Assembly (NCBI RefSeq): GCF_000513095.1
Contig: NZ_BAUT01000001.1
Location: forward strand, 216,618 to 280,617
DNA from: Halalkalibacter wakoensis JCM 9140
Lineage (GTDB): Bacteria > Bacillota > Bacilli > Bacillales > Bacillaceae_D
Direction of reading: 5' to 3'
Length of the DNA stretch: 64,000 nt
The translations under genes and the position numbers were made by a program. Of this stretch, positions 47,218-56,857 are shown piece after piece. Position 1 is the first letter of the stretch, and each line of letters opens with the position of its first letter. The notes below the pieces were generated by a model, which had not been told where the DNA came from, did no database searches, and was given only the letters and a program-made list of their open reading frames with translations.

Positions 47218-47372
47218 CGATGATTCCCCCTTCTTTACACTTTATTCTAACAAAAGAGAAGAAATATGGGCAAACGATTGCACAAAAATGATTGTGATGC
47301 ACCAAAAAAGCTCATAAAAAATAAGATACAATGTAAGCGTTTTAATATCGTTCGAATAAAAGGGGAGACAAA

Positions 47373-48565
47373 ATGAAAAACGAAAAAGATCTTCAATTTG
47401 AAACGAAAGTCGTCCACTCTAGCTATAATTCCAATAAGCATGGAGAGTGTTTAACGCCACCTATTTATCAAACTTCAACGTTTACGTTTCCTTCAATGGA
47501 ACAAGGAGCGAAACGGTTTTCCCAAGAGCAAGGTGGATATGTTTATTCGAGATTGGAGAATCCGACTGTAGCTATTTTAGAGGATCGGATCGCGCAACTG
47601 GAAGAAGCTGAGGCTGGACTGGCATTCAGCTCTGGATGGCAGCTGTTTCAGCCGCTTTGATGGAGGTAACCAAAACAAACGATCATATTCTTTGCTCAAA
47701 AGGAGTATATGGTTGTACATTTGGCTTATTACAATGGTTAAAAGATAAGCACAACATTCAATCTACTTTTGCTGATTTAGGAAGCGAGGAAGAAATTAAA
47801 CGCAACATTCAAACGAACACAACATGTGTGTATATTGAAACCCCCATTAATCCAACCATGCAAGTCATTGATATACCGCTTGTTACATCCATAGCGAAAG
47901 AAAAAGGAATAAAGGTGATTGTTGATAATACATTTTCGACTCCGTATTTGCAAAAGCCTTTAAAGCTAGGTTGTGATCTAGTGGTTCATAGTGCAACCAA
48001 ATACATTGGAGGTCACGGTGATGTCATAGCAGGAGTCATGGCTGGAAATGCGGATATGATTGACAACATAAAAAAGACGGTTCGAAAAGATTTTGGTGGA
48101 GTACTTTCTCCTTTTGATGCGTGGTTGTTAATTCGTGGAGTGAAGACATTAGCTGTACGTATGGATCGTCACTGTGAAAATGCCGAAAAAATTGCTGCAC
48201 AATTAAAAAAACATCCTAATGTAAAAGCAGTCTATTATCCCGGAGACAAGGAACATGCTCAATCCTCTTTAGTGAAAAAGCAAATGAGAAGAGGTGGTGG
48301 AGTACTTTCGTTTGAACTAAACGGATCATATGAAGATGCGGTACATGTTGTCAATCAACTTCAACTCATCCCGATTGCTGTTAGTCTAGGAGATGCCGAA
48401 ACATTAATTCAACATCCTGCTTCAATGACTCATGCAGTAATTCCTCCCGAGCAAAGAGTGAAAATGGGAATTACGAATGAATTATTACGGCTATCGGTCG
48501 GATTAGAGGCGTGGGAGGATATTTGGCAAGACTTAGAGCAGGCTTTAAATACGCTAAGTTCATAA
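47373..48565 (+). pseudogene. Cystathionine/methionine gamma-lyase family enzyme, frameshifted
   Basis: A fold-type I PLP enzyme of the Cys/Met metabolism family (about 397 residues) is interrupted near 47634-47636. The first frame ends at AGLAFSSGWQLFQPL. The other continues MAAVSAALMEVTKTND and runs to 48565. One missing base in TCTGGATGG explains the break (expected SSGMAAVSAAL). The rest is intact, including the PLP Lys in SATKYIGGHGDVIAG and YIETPINPTMQVIDI. Methionine gamma-lyase and cystathionine gamma-lyase are both possible. ATG at 47373 follows AAAAGGGGAG. A weak cre-like sequence (TGTAAGCGTTTTAA) lies at 47332. Confidence 0.85.
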
Positions 48566-48572
48566 TGTTGTT

Positions 48573-48609
48573 GTCGAAAGAGAAGGGTTCTTCACTTTCG
48601 ACTTTTTAT
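48573..48609 (+). terminator. Terminator after the gamma-lyase-like gene
   Basis: GTCGAAAG (48573-48580) pairs with CTTTCGAC (48595-48602), with an inner AGAAG/CTTCA-like pairing, then TTTTTA. Confidence 0.75.
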
Positions 48610-48631
48610 GTTTGAACACTTCTACACAACA

Positions 48632-49063
48632 TCATTCATCGTTTTCCTTTTCTTCTTGTCTTTTTTTTAGAAGATCTTCAATAATTCTTGAGTGTACGGT
48701 TGCCCAAGATTGCTCTCTAAAGTGTATGCTTACACTAATCGTTACAGCTATTAGATAAATAAAAACAAAAACGAGCCATAAATATCCTTGATCATTCTCA
48801 AAAAACTCCTGTACTTGATTACCAAAAATAAACAAAACCCAAGGAACAGCTGTTACTAGAATGGGAATTAAACCAGACCCATTTTTCTCTTTTAATATCC
48901 AAAAATGAATATTGCCAAGGGTGTCCGTATCAATTGACTTATAAAAATGACGGATTTCCTTTAATTCTTGTAATTCTTTTACTTGTTCTGGCTCTAACCC
49001 TTTTCCCACTTTGTTTTTTATTTTCAAATAAAACTTATGCGCGTCTCCTCGAAAAGAAACCAT
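48632..49063 (-). CDS. Two-helix membrane protein, unknown
   Basis: This 143-residue protein has a cytoplasmic helical N-domain (about 1-60, rich in Lys and Glu), two membrane helices (about 66-82 and 95-112), and a charged C-terminal tail (EDLLKKRQEEKENDE). ATG at 49063 follows GGGAGGGAT. No family is recognised. It stands alone between a terminator and the RND operon, divergent from the latter. Confidence 0.6.
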   Translation of the reverse strand: MVSFRGDAHKFYLKIKNKVGKGLEPEQVKELQELKEIRHFYKSIDTDTLGNIHFWILKEKNGSGLIPILVTAVPWVLFIFGNQVQEFFENDQGYLWLVFVFIYLIAVTISVSIHFREQSWATVHSRIIEDLLKKRQEEKENDE

Positions 49064-49358
49064 AAATCCCTCCCACTATTCATCTATGTTTCGAAAAGGA
49101 ATCCTTATCTTAAGAAAGGCTACCTTATTTATCATGGACAGAGATTGAAATGAATAAACGGGTAACTTTTTCATATGTTATATACCTATATATCCATTGT
49201 TTAATAGATATCAATGGAAACAAATGGACCTTAATGGAATAATAAGAAAGACAATATTTCACGTTTAGTTCATATTCAGTTCATGTAACAATGGTAAAAT
49301 AGTAGTTGAAATTCTAAATCTAGTAGTGACAATGAAAAGGGAAAATGGAGGACAAGTA
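49064..49358. other. Divergent intergenic region before the RND adaptor gene
   Basis: No ORF was found. CAATGGA-type words recur (around 49194, 49212, 49226, 49232) and could be operator half-sites, but spacing is irregular. TTCATATTCAGTTCATG near 49268-49284 is a short direct repeat. No firm promoter was assigned. Confidence 0.35.
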
Positions 49359-50712
49359 ATGATGCGTAAAAGAAGTGTGTTTATTGGATTGATGGTAGCT
49401 GCATCGCTTGTGAGCGTAGGATGTAGTTCCGAAACGATGGACAACAGTGTTTCAGCTGATGAGTCTCAAAGAGTCTGTTCATCCAGTGGAACTAAGTCAA
49501 ATAACGGAGGAAATGCTTGCAAATGAACTAAAACTAACAGGACATATTATGGCGGGGGCTCATATGGCCATTCTACCAATGTTACAAGGAGAGATTAAGG
49601 CCATTCATGTTGACAACGGAGACACAGTCGAACGTGGTGATTCGTTATTTGAAATAGATGCTACGGATGCAGAATTAAATATATCACAAGCACGTGCCGG
49701 TTTAGATGCAGCAGAAGCGAGTCTAACAAGTGCGAAAAATATGAGAGGGCAAAGCATTAAACAAGCAGAAATGCAACTTGAACAAGCGCAAAATGCCAAC
49801 AAGATGATTGCTGAGGCTGAAAGTGCAGTCGAAATGGATCTATCAGATGTTCCAGAAGAATTGCATGCAGTTCTCGAGAGTGTAGTAGCAGGAAATATGC
49901 CAACTGAAGCAGATAAACAGCAAGCAAAGGCTGCTGTGAAACAGGCTGAAATGGCGTTAGAACAAGCACAAGCAACGGATCAGATCAAGGCAGCTGAAGC
50001 TTCTGTAAAACAAGCAGAAATTTCCGTTCAAATGGCTGAACAACAAAAAAAGTATGCCGTTGTTAAAGCTCCAATGTCCGGACAAGTAACAGGCCTGAAT
50101 GCAATGGTTGGAGAAATGGCTTCTCCGCAAAATCCAATGTTGCAGTTAGTTCAAATGGATCATCCGATCGTGGAGGTAAATGTCAATGAATCAATGCTTC
50201 CTAATCTTGAAGTAGGACAAGAAGTTGTCGTGCATATTCGTTCATTTAACCAGACATATGAAGGGAAAATAACGTATATAAGTTTACTTCCTTCTGAGCA
50301 ATCAAGGTCGTATCCAGTAGAAATTGAATTATCAAACACGGATTCAAACCTTAGGGTTGGAATGCTAGCAGAAGTTTTAATTGATACGTCTAGTGCAAAT
50401 ACGGAACAAACGGTTGTGCCTGTGAATGCGGTTATTCAGCAAAACAATGAAACATTTGTTTATGTGACGACAGATGGAGAAAGCGTTGAGAGGCGTTTGA
50501 TTGCTGTAAATAATGAAACAGCCGAATGGTTTGGTGTTGAAAGTGGCTTAGAAGTTGGAGAGTATGTTGTCGTTCGAGGGAGTCATCAATTATATGATGG
50601 TGCACTTATTAATGTTAGAAACGAAGTATTCCCTACTAACAATGAGCAAGAAGTCGACGATGTAGTAGAAAATGAAGATTCAAGTGATGAAGACACAAAA
50701 GGAAACGAATAA
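49359..50712 (+). pseudogene. RND efflux periplasmic-adaptor-type lipoprotein, frameshifted after the signal peptide
   Basis: The adaptor subunit (HlyD/AcrA family) that links an RND pump to the envelope starts at ATG 49359 with lipobox VSVGCSS and would be about 450 residues. The frame breaks near 49466: the first reads SADESQRVCSSSG, the second resumes at KESVHPVELSQITEEML. One extra base in GAGTCTCAAAGAG explains it. The rest is intact: biotinyl/lipoyl-like half-motifs (GEIKAIHVDNGDTVERGD, KAPMSGQVTGLNAMVGEM), coiled coil, and beta-barrel. The next gene, an RND permease, starts 14 bases later. Either a sequencing error or true loss of the lipid anchor is possible. Confidence 0.85.
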
Positions 50713-50726
50713 CGGAGGTACGTTAG

Positions 50727-53700
50727 TTGAAACTGATAAATGAATCTGTTAAACGACCGGTTGGAGTCATCATTATTGCTCTCGTTATGATGATCTTAGG
50801 GGGAGTTTCTCTTACTGGTTTGAAAGTGGATCTAATGCCAGATCTAGAATTACCAATTGCAGTTGTAAGTACCCCTTACAGTGGTGCTGCTCCGCAAGAA
50901 GTAGAAAACTTAGTGACACGGCCTCTTGAAGGTGTGTTAAGTGCCACTGAAGGTTTAAGCACGATGCAGTCAATCTCAGCTCAAAATCAATCCATTATCC
51001 TGTTGATGTATGATTTTAATACGGATTTAGATAACGTGATGCTAGATGTTCGGGAACGGATTGATATGGTACGACAAGGACTCCCTGATGGAGCAAGTGA
51101 TCCGAGTGTCATGCGTTTTGATCCGAATCAGATGCCAATCATGCAAATCGGGATTTCAGCTGATATGGACTTAACGAGATTGACAAATATTGCTGAAGAT
51201 ACCATTATTCCAAGTCTTGAGCGAATTCCTGGTGTTGGACAAGTAGAACTAACAGGTGCCCAAATTCGAGAAATTGTCGTGGAACCAGATATTAACCTTT
51301 TACAAAATTATGGGGTTACGTTAACTCAGCTGTCTCAAATTATTGGCGGGGAAAGCATGAGTGCTCCAGCTGGCGAGGTGACCCGTGGTGGACAAGATGT
51401 ACCACTTAGAATTGTTGGAGATTTCCGTTCGATAGCTGATGTTGAAAACATTAATGTTCCGTTGCAAACAGGTGGAACTATAAAGCTGTCAGAAATTGCA
51501 TCCGTTCATGATACGTATCAGGAGATGTCCTCCCTTGCCTATGTAAATGGTGAACCAACATTGAGTTTAGATATTGTCAAACAAGGTGATTCCAATACAG
51601 TTGATGTATCCAATGCAGTGAGCAGGCAACTAGAGAATTTGGAAAACAACGTACCGCAAAGCGTTTCATTGACGAAAATAATGGACTCAGCTGATTTTAT
51701 TAAAGATTCTATTCAAAGTGTTGTCATAAACATGGTCCTTGGTGGAACGATGGCCATTCTCGTCTTGTTAGTGTTTTTACGGAGCTTTCGTAGTACGTTG
51801 ATTATTGGACTATCGATTCCGATTGCTTTAATTTCTGCCTTTACCCTTCTTTATTTTGCAGGGCAGACGATTAATATCATTACACTAGGCGGACTGGCGT
51901 TAGGTATTGGTCTGTTAGTTGATAGTTCGATTGTTATTCTAGAAAACATTTATAAGTATCGTGAAAGAGGCTATAGCAGAGTCGAAGCTGCTAAAAAAGG
52001 AGCATCAGAAGTTTCTTCAGCCGTTATCGCTTCAACGTTAACGAGTTTAGTTGTTTTCTTACCGATTGTTTTTACAGGTGGAATTGCTTCTGAGTTGTTC
52101 ATGCCATTAGCGTTAACAGTTGGTTTCACGTTACTTGCTTCATTAGTTGTGGCTTTAACGATCGTGCCAATGTTATCTGGCCTTCTTTTACCGAAAATGA
52201 GTGTTGAGGAAGATCCAAAAGGCTTAGGGAAGGTAAGTGCTAGCATCGGTCGCTTTTTTGATCGAATTGATAACTTGTATCGAAAATTGTTAAAATGGTC
52301 AATCAAACACAAAAAGACCATTGTGTTTGGTACACTCTTTTTACTTGTCGCTAGTTTAGGTGGAGTTCGATTAGTGGGTATGGAGTTGATTCCTGCTTTT
52401 GACCAAGGTGAGATTAGCGCTAGTTTTGAAATGCCTGAAGGGACATCTCTCGAAGAAACACGTGAATCTTTAACACTGTTAGAGGATTATTTACTAGACA
52501 CGGGAGTAACAGAAGTGATCTATGCCTCGGTGGGTGGAGGAGGCATGATGGGGGCTGGAGGTTCTAATAGTGGGGACCTTTATATTCGTCTCGTAGCGCC
52601 TTCTGAAAGAGATGTTACAACGAATGATATTGTTAGAGGTTTTGGTGACTTTGCAGAAACGATACCTGACCTTGATTTGAATGTGAGGGCTTTTGAAAGT
52701 GATGGGATGGGTGGTAACCCGATTGAAATTGAAGTCCGTGGTGAAGACTTTGATACATTAAAATTAATTGCGGATGATATTCAAGACATCATTAATGAAA
52801 TACCTGGAACAACAAATGTCACTCATTCTATGGGGGAAGCAAGACCAGAAGTACAAATCCATGTTGATCGCGACATCGCATCACAATATGGGCTCTCGTA
52901 TAGCGACGTCATGCAAACAATACGAAACAGTGTAACGGGTGTTGTCGCAACTCAGATGCGTACAGAAGGTCAAGAAATTGACATTACCGTTATATTGCCA
53001 AAAGAGTACCGAGAAAATTACAATCAAATACAAAACTTGCCGATCTCTACACCAACAGGCGATATTGTTTCCTTATCGGCTGTGGCTGAGTTCGTTCAAG
53101 CAGAAGGCCCAACAGCTATTAATCGACAAGATCAAACGCGAGGTGTTTCCATTACAGGAGACATTATGGACCGTGACTTAGGAAGTGTTATGGCTGAAGT
53201 TGAAGCTGAGTTGAATCACTACATCTTCCCAGAAGGCTATGATTATCAAGCTGGTGGAGATTATGAAATGATGATGGAAGCTTTCTTCGATCTTGCCCTT
53301 GCCTTAGGACTGGCAATCTTTTTAGTGTACGCGGTTATGGCTTTTCAGTTTGAAAAGGTGTTGTATCCTTTTATTGTAATGTTCAGTCTTCCGGCTACAT
53401 TTATTGGGATTATTATCGGCTTTGTATTAACAGGTAGACCTTTAAGTGCACCTGCCTTTATTGGGGTCATAATGTTAGCAGGGATCGTTGTGAACAATGC
53501 AATTGTTTTAGTCGATTACATTAATACATTGCGAGCTCGTGGTCTTGAACGAGATGAAGCCATTCTAGAAGCAGGACCGACACGACTGCGTCCTATTTTA
53601 ATGACGATGTTAACAACGGTTTTAGCGATGGTTCCTTTAGCTATTGGAATCGGGGAAGGCTCTGAACTTCAAGCACCTATGGCAACTGTTATTGTTTTCG

Positions 53701-53834
53701 GCTTATCCTTCTCGACGTTTATCACGCTTTTACTTGTCCCTGTCATGTATATTTACACAGATAATTTTACAAACTGGTGGAAACGGATCTTAAAACGTGA
53801 CAAAGCAAAGGGAGAAGAAGTAGAAGTAGAGTAA
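50727..53834 (+). CDS. swrC: RND efflux permease (SwrC/YerP-like, AcrB family)
   Basis: This 1035-residue inner-membrane transporter has the RND layout: helix 1 (about 10-30), porter loop with PYSGAAPQEVENLV, helices 2-6 (335-485), a second porter loop, and helices 8-12 (about 855-1015). The proton-relay region reads GLLVDSSIVILENIYKY; it has one Asp where AcrB has two. The closest known relative by context in Bacilli is SwrC, which exports surfactin-like compounds and supports swarming. TTG at 50727 follows GGAGGTACG. It is in one operon with the upstream adaptor. Confidence 0.88.
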   Translation: MKLINESVKRPVGVIIIALVMMILGGVSLTGLKVDLMPDLELPIAVVSTPYSGAAPQEVENLVTRPLEGVLSATEGLSTMQSISAQNQSIILLMYDFNTDLDNVMLDVRERIDMVRQGLPDGASDPSVMRFDPNQMPIMQIGISADMDLTRLTNIAEDTIIPSLERIPGVGQVELTGAQIREIVVEPDINLLQNYGVTLTQLSQIIGGESMSAPAGEVTRGGQDVPLRIVGDFRSIADVENINVPLQTGGTIKLSEIASVHDTYQEMSSLAYVNGEPTLSLDIVKQGDSNTVDVSNAVSRQLENLENNVPQSVSLTKIMDSADFIKDSIQSVVINMVLGGTMAILVLLVFLRSFRSTLIIGLSIPIALISAFTLLYFAGQTINIITLGGLALGIGLLVDSSIVILENIYKYRERGYSRVEAAKKGASEVSSAVIASTLTSLVVFLPIVFTGGIASELFMPLALTVGFTLLASLVVALTIVPMLSGLLLPKMSVEEDPKGLGKVSASIGRFFDRIDNLYRKLLKWSIKHKKTIVFGTLFLLVASLGGVRLVGMELIPAFDQGEISASFEMPEGTSLEETRESLTLLEDYLLDTGVTEVIYASVGGGGMMGAGGSNSGDLYIRLVAPSERDVTTNDIVRGFGDFAETIPDLDLNVRAFESDGMGGNPIEIEVRGEDFDTLKLIADDIQDIINEIPGTTNVTHSMGEARPEVQIHVDRDIASQYGLSYSDVMQTIRNSVTGVVATQMRTEGQEIDITVILPKEYRENYNQIQNLPISTPTGDIVSLSAVAEFVQAEGPTAINRQDQTRGVSITGDIMDRDLGSVMAEVEAELNHYIFPEGYDYQAGGDYEMMMEAFFDLALALGLAIFLVYAVMAFQFEKVLYPFIVMFSLPATFIGIIIGFVLTGRPLSAPAFIGVIMLAGIVVNNAIVLVDYINTLRARGLERDEAILEAGPTRLRPILMTMLTTVLAMVPLAIGIGEGSELQAPMATVIVFGLSFSTFITLLLVPVMYIYTDNFTNWWKRILKRDKAKGEEVEVE

Positions 53835-53850
53835 GGAATGTTAAAACAAT

Positions 53851-53893
53851 ACAAGAGGCTGTTTAGGTTTTTCCTAGACAGCCTCTTGTTATT
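53851..53893 (+). terminator. RND operon terminator
   Basis: A 17-base-pair stem with one wobble (53851-53867 with 53873-53889), then TATTA. Confidence 0.85.
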
Positions 53894-54009
53894 AGTTGCT
53901 ATGATGAGAATAGGTTCGAGATTAGGAGCCAACAACAATCTTTTTTACCTACCGAGCATAAAAAATGGTAAAATGATCGTTGTAGATGATACATAAAGGA
54001 AGGGTAAAT

Positions 54010-55185
54010 ATGTCGGAAGAAAACATAACGAGGATAACGATAGACGGTAAGGAACTGATTCTCATCGGTACAGCCCATGTTTCAAAACAAAGTGCTGAAC
54101 AAGTAAAAGAAGTCATCCAAGCCGAGATGCCAGATACTGTTTGTATCGAGTTAGATGAACAACGATATCAATCGATTAAAGATGGAAACAAATGGAAAGA
54201 TATGAATATCTTTAAAGTCATTAAAGAGAAGAAAGCGACTCTTCTTCTTATGAATTTGCTTATAGCTTCTTTCCAAAAAAGAATGGCAAAGCAGTTTGGA
54301 ATTAAACCAGGGCAAGAGATGATTCAAGGGATTGAGTCAGCTGAAGAGATCGGAGCCAATCTCGTTCTTGCTGATCGAAACATACAAATTACATTTGCTA
54401 GAATTTGGCAAGGTGTTGGCTTGTGGGGCCGGGCCAAACTGCTACTTGAAATCGTCTATAGTGTTTTTAGCAAGGATGAAATTTCGGAAGAAGACATGGA
54501 AAAGATGAAATCTAAAGATATGTTAAATTCAATGTTACATGAATTTACGATTGCTTTTCCTAAGTTAAAGAAGCCTTTAATTGATGAGAGGGACCAATAT
54601 TTAGCCCAGAAAATTAAAGAAGCTCCTGGAAAGAAAGTTGTCGCTGTTTTAGGAGCAGCCCATGTACCTGGCATTAAAGAAGAAATCAAAAAAGATCATG
54701 ATTTAGCAAGTTTGTCTCAAAGGCCGCCTAAATCGGTCGTACCAACCATTTTTGCATGGATGATTCCGCTCCTTATTTTAGGTATTATTGGGTATGCCTT
54801 TTATGCAAATCCTTCTGTTGGGGTTGATTTAACGTTAAGCTGGGTGTTGTGGAACGGCTTTTTCTCTGCGATCGGAGCGTTAATTGCGTTTGGACATCCT
54901 TTGACAATTCTAACAGCTTTTATCGCGGCACCACTTACGTCTTTGTATCCATTACTAGCAGCTGGTTGGTTTGCTGGAATTGTTGAGGCCTATATCCGTA
55001 AGCCAAAAGTAGGTGATTTTGAGAACCTTTCAGATGATGTGTTTACTGTTAAAGGGTTTTGGAATAATTCCGTAACAAGAATTTTATTAGTGGTTGTTTT
55101 AGCGAATGTAGGGAGCACGGTAGGTTCTATCGTTGGCGGAGCAGATGTGGTTCGCATGTTTATCCAAAATATATTAGGGTCATAA
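54010..55185 (+). CDS. TraB family protein
   Basis: This 391-residue protein has an N-terminal TraB/PrgY-type domain (about 1-230, with LILIGTAHVSKQSAEQV, CIELDEQRY and VLGAAHVPGIKEEI) and four C-terminal membrane helices (about 245-390). Conserved GTAH, ExD-like and GAAH residues suggest a metal-dependent protease-like fold. TraB in enterococci lowers pheromone activity, but the role of the chromosomal relatives in Bacilli is unknown. ATG at 54010 follows GGAAGGGTAA; an in-frame ATG at 53986 is unlikely. Confidence 0.85.
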   Translation: MSEENITRITIDGKELILIGTAHVSKQSAEQVKEVIQAEMPDTVCIELDEQRYQSIKDGNKWKDMNIFKVIKEKKATLLLMNLLIASFQKRMAKQFGIKPGQEMIQGIESAEEIGANLVLADRNIQITFARIWQGVGLWGRAKLLLEIVYSVFSKDEISEEDMEKMKSKDMLNSMLHEFTIAFPKLKKPLIDERDQYLAQKIKEAPGKKVVAVLGAAHVPGIKEEIKKDHDLASLSQRPPKSVVPTIFAWMIPLLILGIIGYAFYANPSVGVDLTLSWVLWNGFFSAIGALIAFGHPLTILTAFIAAPLTSLYPLLAAGWFAGIVEAYIRKPKVGDFENLSDDVFTVKGFWNNSVTRILLVVVLANVGSTVGSIVGGADVVRMFIQNILGS

Positions 55186-55223
55186 GAAAAGTCTCAACAT
55201 CTTTATGGTGTTGAGGCTTTTCT
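55186..55223 (+). terminator. TraB-like gene terminator
   Basis: A stem of about 14 base pairs with wobbles (55186-55200 with 55208-55222), A-rich 5' and T-rich 3'. Confidence 0.78.
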
Positions 55224-55281
55224 GTATGGATAAGAACTTGTTGTTGAAGAAAACTATTTTAGACTTGGGAGGTGAAATCAA

Positions 55282-55497
55282 ATGGAAAGCACTCAATATG
55301 GAATACACGAAATAACAGATATGCGTGAGTTGATAAATTTCAAGTGGGCTTGTCTTATTCAATCACAGGCACGGCTTGAACAAGTGGAAAATCCGGATTT
55401 AAAGATGATCATTGAACATAGCATCACTCAAGGAACCACAACGGTCAGTCAAATGAAAGACATACTTAGTCGAGCGGCAACACAAATGAACCAATAA
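55282..55497 (+). CDS. Small coat-module helper protein, copy 1
   Basis: This 71-residue helical protein (GIHEITDMRELINFKWACLIQ) lies directly before a CotF-type gene. The protein at 55786-55974 has the same plan (GIHETLELHELLTFKSLCLTK), so the two are duplicates. ATG at 55282 follows GGGAGGTG. It has no membrane segment. Similar short partners next to CotF-like genes occur in Bacilli; they are probably spore coat or forespore proteins. Function is inferred from context. Confidence 0.75.
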   Translation: MESTQYGIHEITDMRELINFKWACLIQSQARLEQVENPDLKMIIEHSITQGTTTVSQMKDILSRAATQMNQ

Positions 55498-55510
55498 GGG
55501 AGGAAGGAAA

Positions 55511-55789
55511 ATGGAAAACAAAGAGTTAAGTGTAACAGATCACACGATAGCGACAGATTTACTTTTTGAAACAAAAGCAGCGATTAAAGATTTTGCAGCA
55601 GCCATAACAGAATCAACCACACCAGAGGTTCGACACTTTTTTACTCAACAGCTTAGAAATGCGATTGGCGAGCACGAACAAATTTATGGATTTTTGCAAG
55701 ATAGAGGGATTTACGATGCTTATAATGTTCCACAACAGCTTCAAAAAGATATTCAATATGCTAATCGAGCATTAGAGGTGAGAAAATGA
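55511..55789 (+). CDS. CotF-like spore coat protein, copy 1
   Basis: This 92-residue four-helix-type protein of the CotF family begins with DHTIATDLLFETKAAIKDFA and contains TTPEVRHFFTQQLRNAIGEHE and FLQDRGIYDAYN, the family's LF-x-K, R-x-x-x-x-Q and EH segments. CotF-type proteins are coat components made late in sporulation. ATG at 55511 follows GGGAGGAAGG. Its stop overlaps the start of the next gene (ATGA), so the four genes form one operon. Confidence 0.85.
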   Translation: MENKELSVTDHTIATDLLFETKAAIKDFAAAITESTTPEVRHFFTQQLRNAIGEHEQIYGFLQDRGIYDAYNVPQQLQKDIQYANRALEVRK

Positions 55790-55974
55790 ACGAAAACTTA
55801 GGAATACATGAAACATTGGAACTTCATGAACTTTTGACTTTTAAGAGTCTATGTTTAACAAAAGCATCTATCATGCAAGGGTTAGTTACAGATGAAACAT
55901 TGAAATCCATTATGCAAAAAGATGTCGTGATGCATAATAAGCATCTTGAGCAATTAAAAAACCATTTAACATGA
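55786..55974 (+). CDS. Small coat-module helper protein, copy 2
   Basis: This 62-residue helical protein is homologous to 55282-55497 over most of its length (LGIHETLELHELLTFKSLCL against YGIHEITDMRELINFKWACL). ATG at 55786 overlaps the preceding stop, and GAGGTGAGAAA provides the ribosome binding site inside the upstream gene. The C-terminal part (VVMHNKHLEQLKNHLT) is a second helix. It belongs to the duplicated two-gene module. The function is probably coat assembly or tethering, by context only. Confidence 0.75.
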   Translation: MNENLGIHETLELHELLTFKSLCLTKASIMQGLVTDETLKSIMQKDVVMHNKHLEQLKNHLT

Positions 55975-55987
55975 GGTGGAAATAACG

Positions 55988-56290
55988 ATGAATTCATTTA
56001 TTGAGAAAATAACAGGGATGGCTCCTTTGACCGATCAAGTGATTGCAACGGACATATTAGTGGCTTCAAAAGCAGAAATTAAAAATTATGCATTGGCCAT
56101 CACAGAAACCGCTACATTGGATGTTCGTCAAACACTTACGAATCAATTAGAAGAGGTCATTTCTTTTCATGAGCAAATCTCTACTTACATGATTGAGAAC
56201 GGTTACTACCATCCTCATGATACGAAAAAGCAATTGCAAGTTGATTTGGATGCCGCTGAAACAGCAATACAATTGTCAACAGATGAATAA
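55988..56290 (+). CDS. CotF-like spore coat protein, copy 2
   Basis: This 100-residue CotF-type protein parallels 55511-55789: PLTDQVIATDILVASKAEIKNYA, TATLDVRQTLTNQLEEVISFHE, and MIENGYYHPHD align with the first copy. ATG at 55988 follows GAGGTGG; a GTG at 55976 is part of that site. Divergence from copy 1 is substantial, so the duplication is old. No terminator with a clear T-run follows within 100 bases. Confidence 0.82.
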   Translation: MNSFIEKITGMAPLTDQVIATDILVASKAEIKNYALAITETATLDVRQTLTNQLEEVISFHEQISTYMIENGYYHPHDTKKQLQVDLDAAETAIQLSTDE

Positions 56291-56474
56291 AATTTCTATT
56301 AGAAGAGCATCCCAAGGGTGCTTTTTTCAATTTATAAAAGGTAGGATGTTTCAAAGATGTTACAAATCATGGACCATTGTCGGATTTTCTTGATTTGGAT
56401 CGAATTCTGCGGCTTTTCCATGTATAATTAGGTTTGCGGTAAAAATAGATTTATATAAGGGAGGATTTGACAGA

Positions 56475-56857
56475 ATGGAATGGGCGTTAGCATACTATTT
56501 GGGGTAGCAATATTGTTGCTCATTTTATCTTTTATTAAAACGAAACAATCGTCAAATGCAGCGAAACAAGAGCTCGAGCAATTCTCGATCTCGATTATGA
56601 CAGAAATGTATCAATTACAACAGAAAATACGTGAATTTGAACTTGATACAGAAATTTCAGAGCAAGAAAAAGGAAGACAAGCTGTTTCTCCTAAACAACG
56701 AATTTTAATGAGAGAAGTGCTAGATTTATATAAGCGCGGCTATTCATTAGAAGGCATTGCAACGGAAACGGAATTAACAGAAAACGAAGTGAAGCTTCTG
56801 TTAACTCCTTACCTGGAAGATAGTGATGGAAGGAGAAGAGCAGCAAATGAAAGCTAA
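56475..56857 (+). pseudogene. SwrB-like/YlxL-like membrane-anchored coiled-coil protein, probable N-terminal frameshift
   Basis: From ATG 56475, well placed after GGGAGGATTTGACAG, the frame reads MEWALA and then stops after ten codons. Shifting by one near 56490 gives ILFGVAILLLILSF, a membrane helix, followed by coiled coil and a C-terminal helix-turn-helix-like part (VLDLYKRGYSLEGIATETELTENEVKLLL). Without correction, a start at ATG 56480 (MGVSILFG) yields 125 residues, but it lies too far from the ribosome binding site. The fit of the corrected start suggests a one-base deletion. Overall layout (membrane anchor, coil, DNA-binding-like end) resembles SwrB/YlxL proteins, but the match is loose. 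Confidence 0.6.

Noticed and set aside
47332..47345. cre-like site TGTAAGCGTTTTAA before the frameshifted gamma-lyase
   Set aside because: It misses the conserved C near the 3' end of the consensus; too weak to call.
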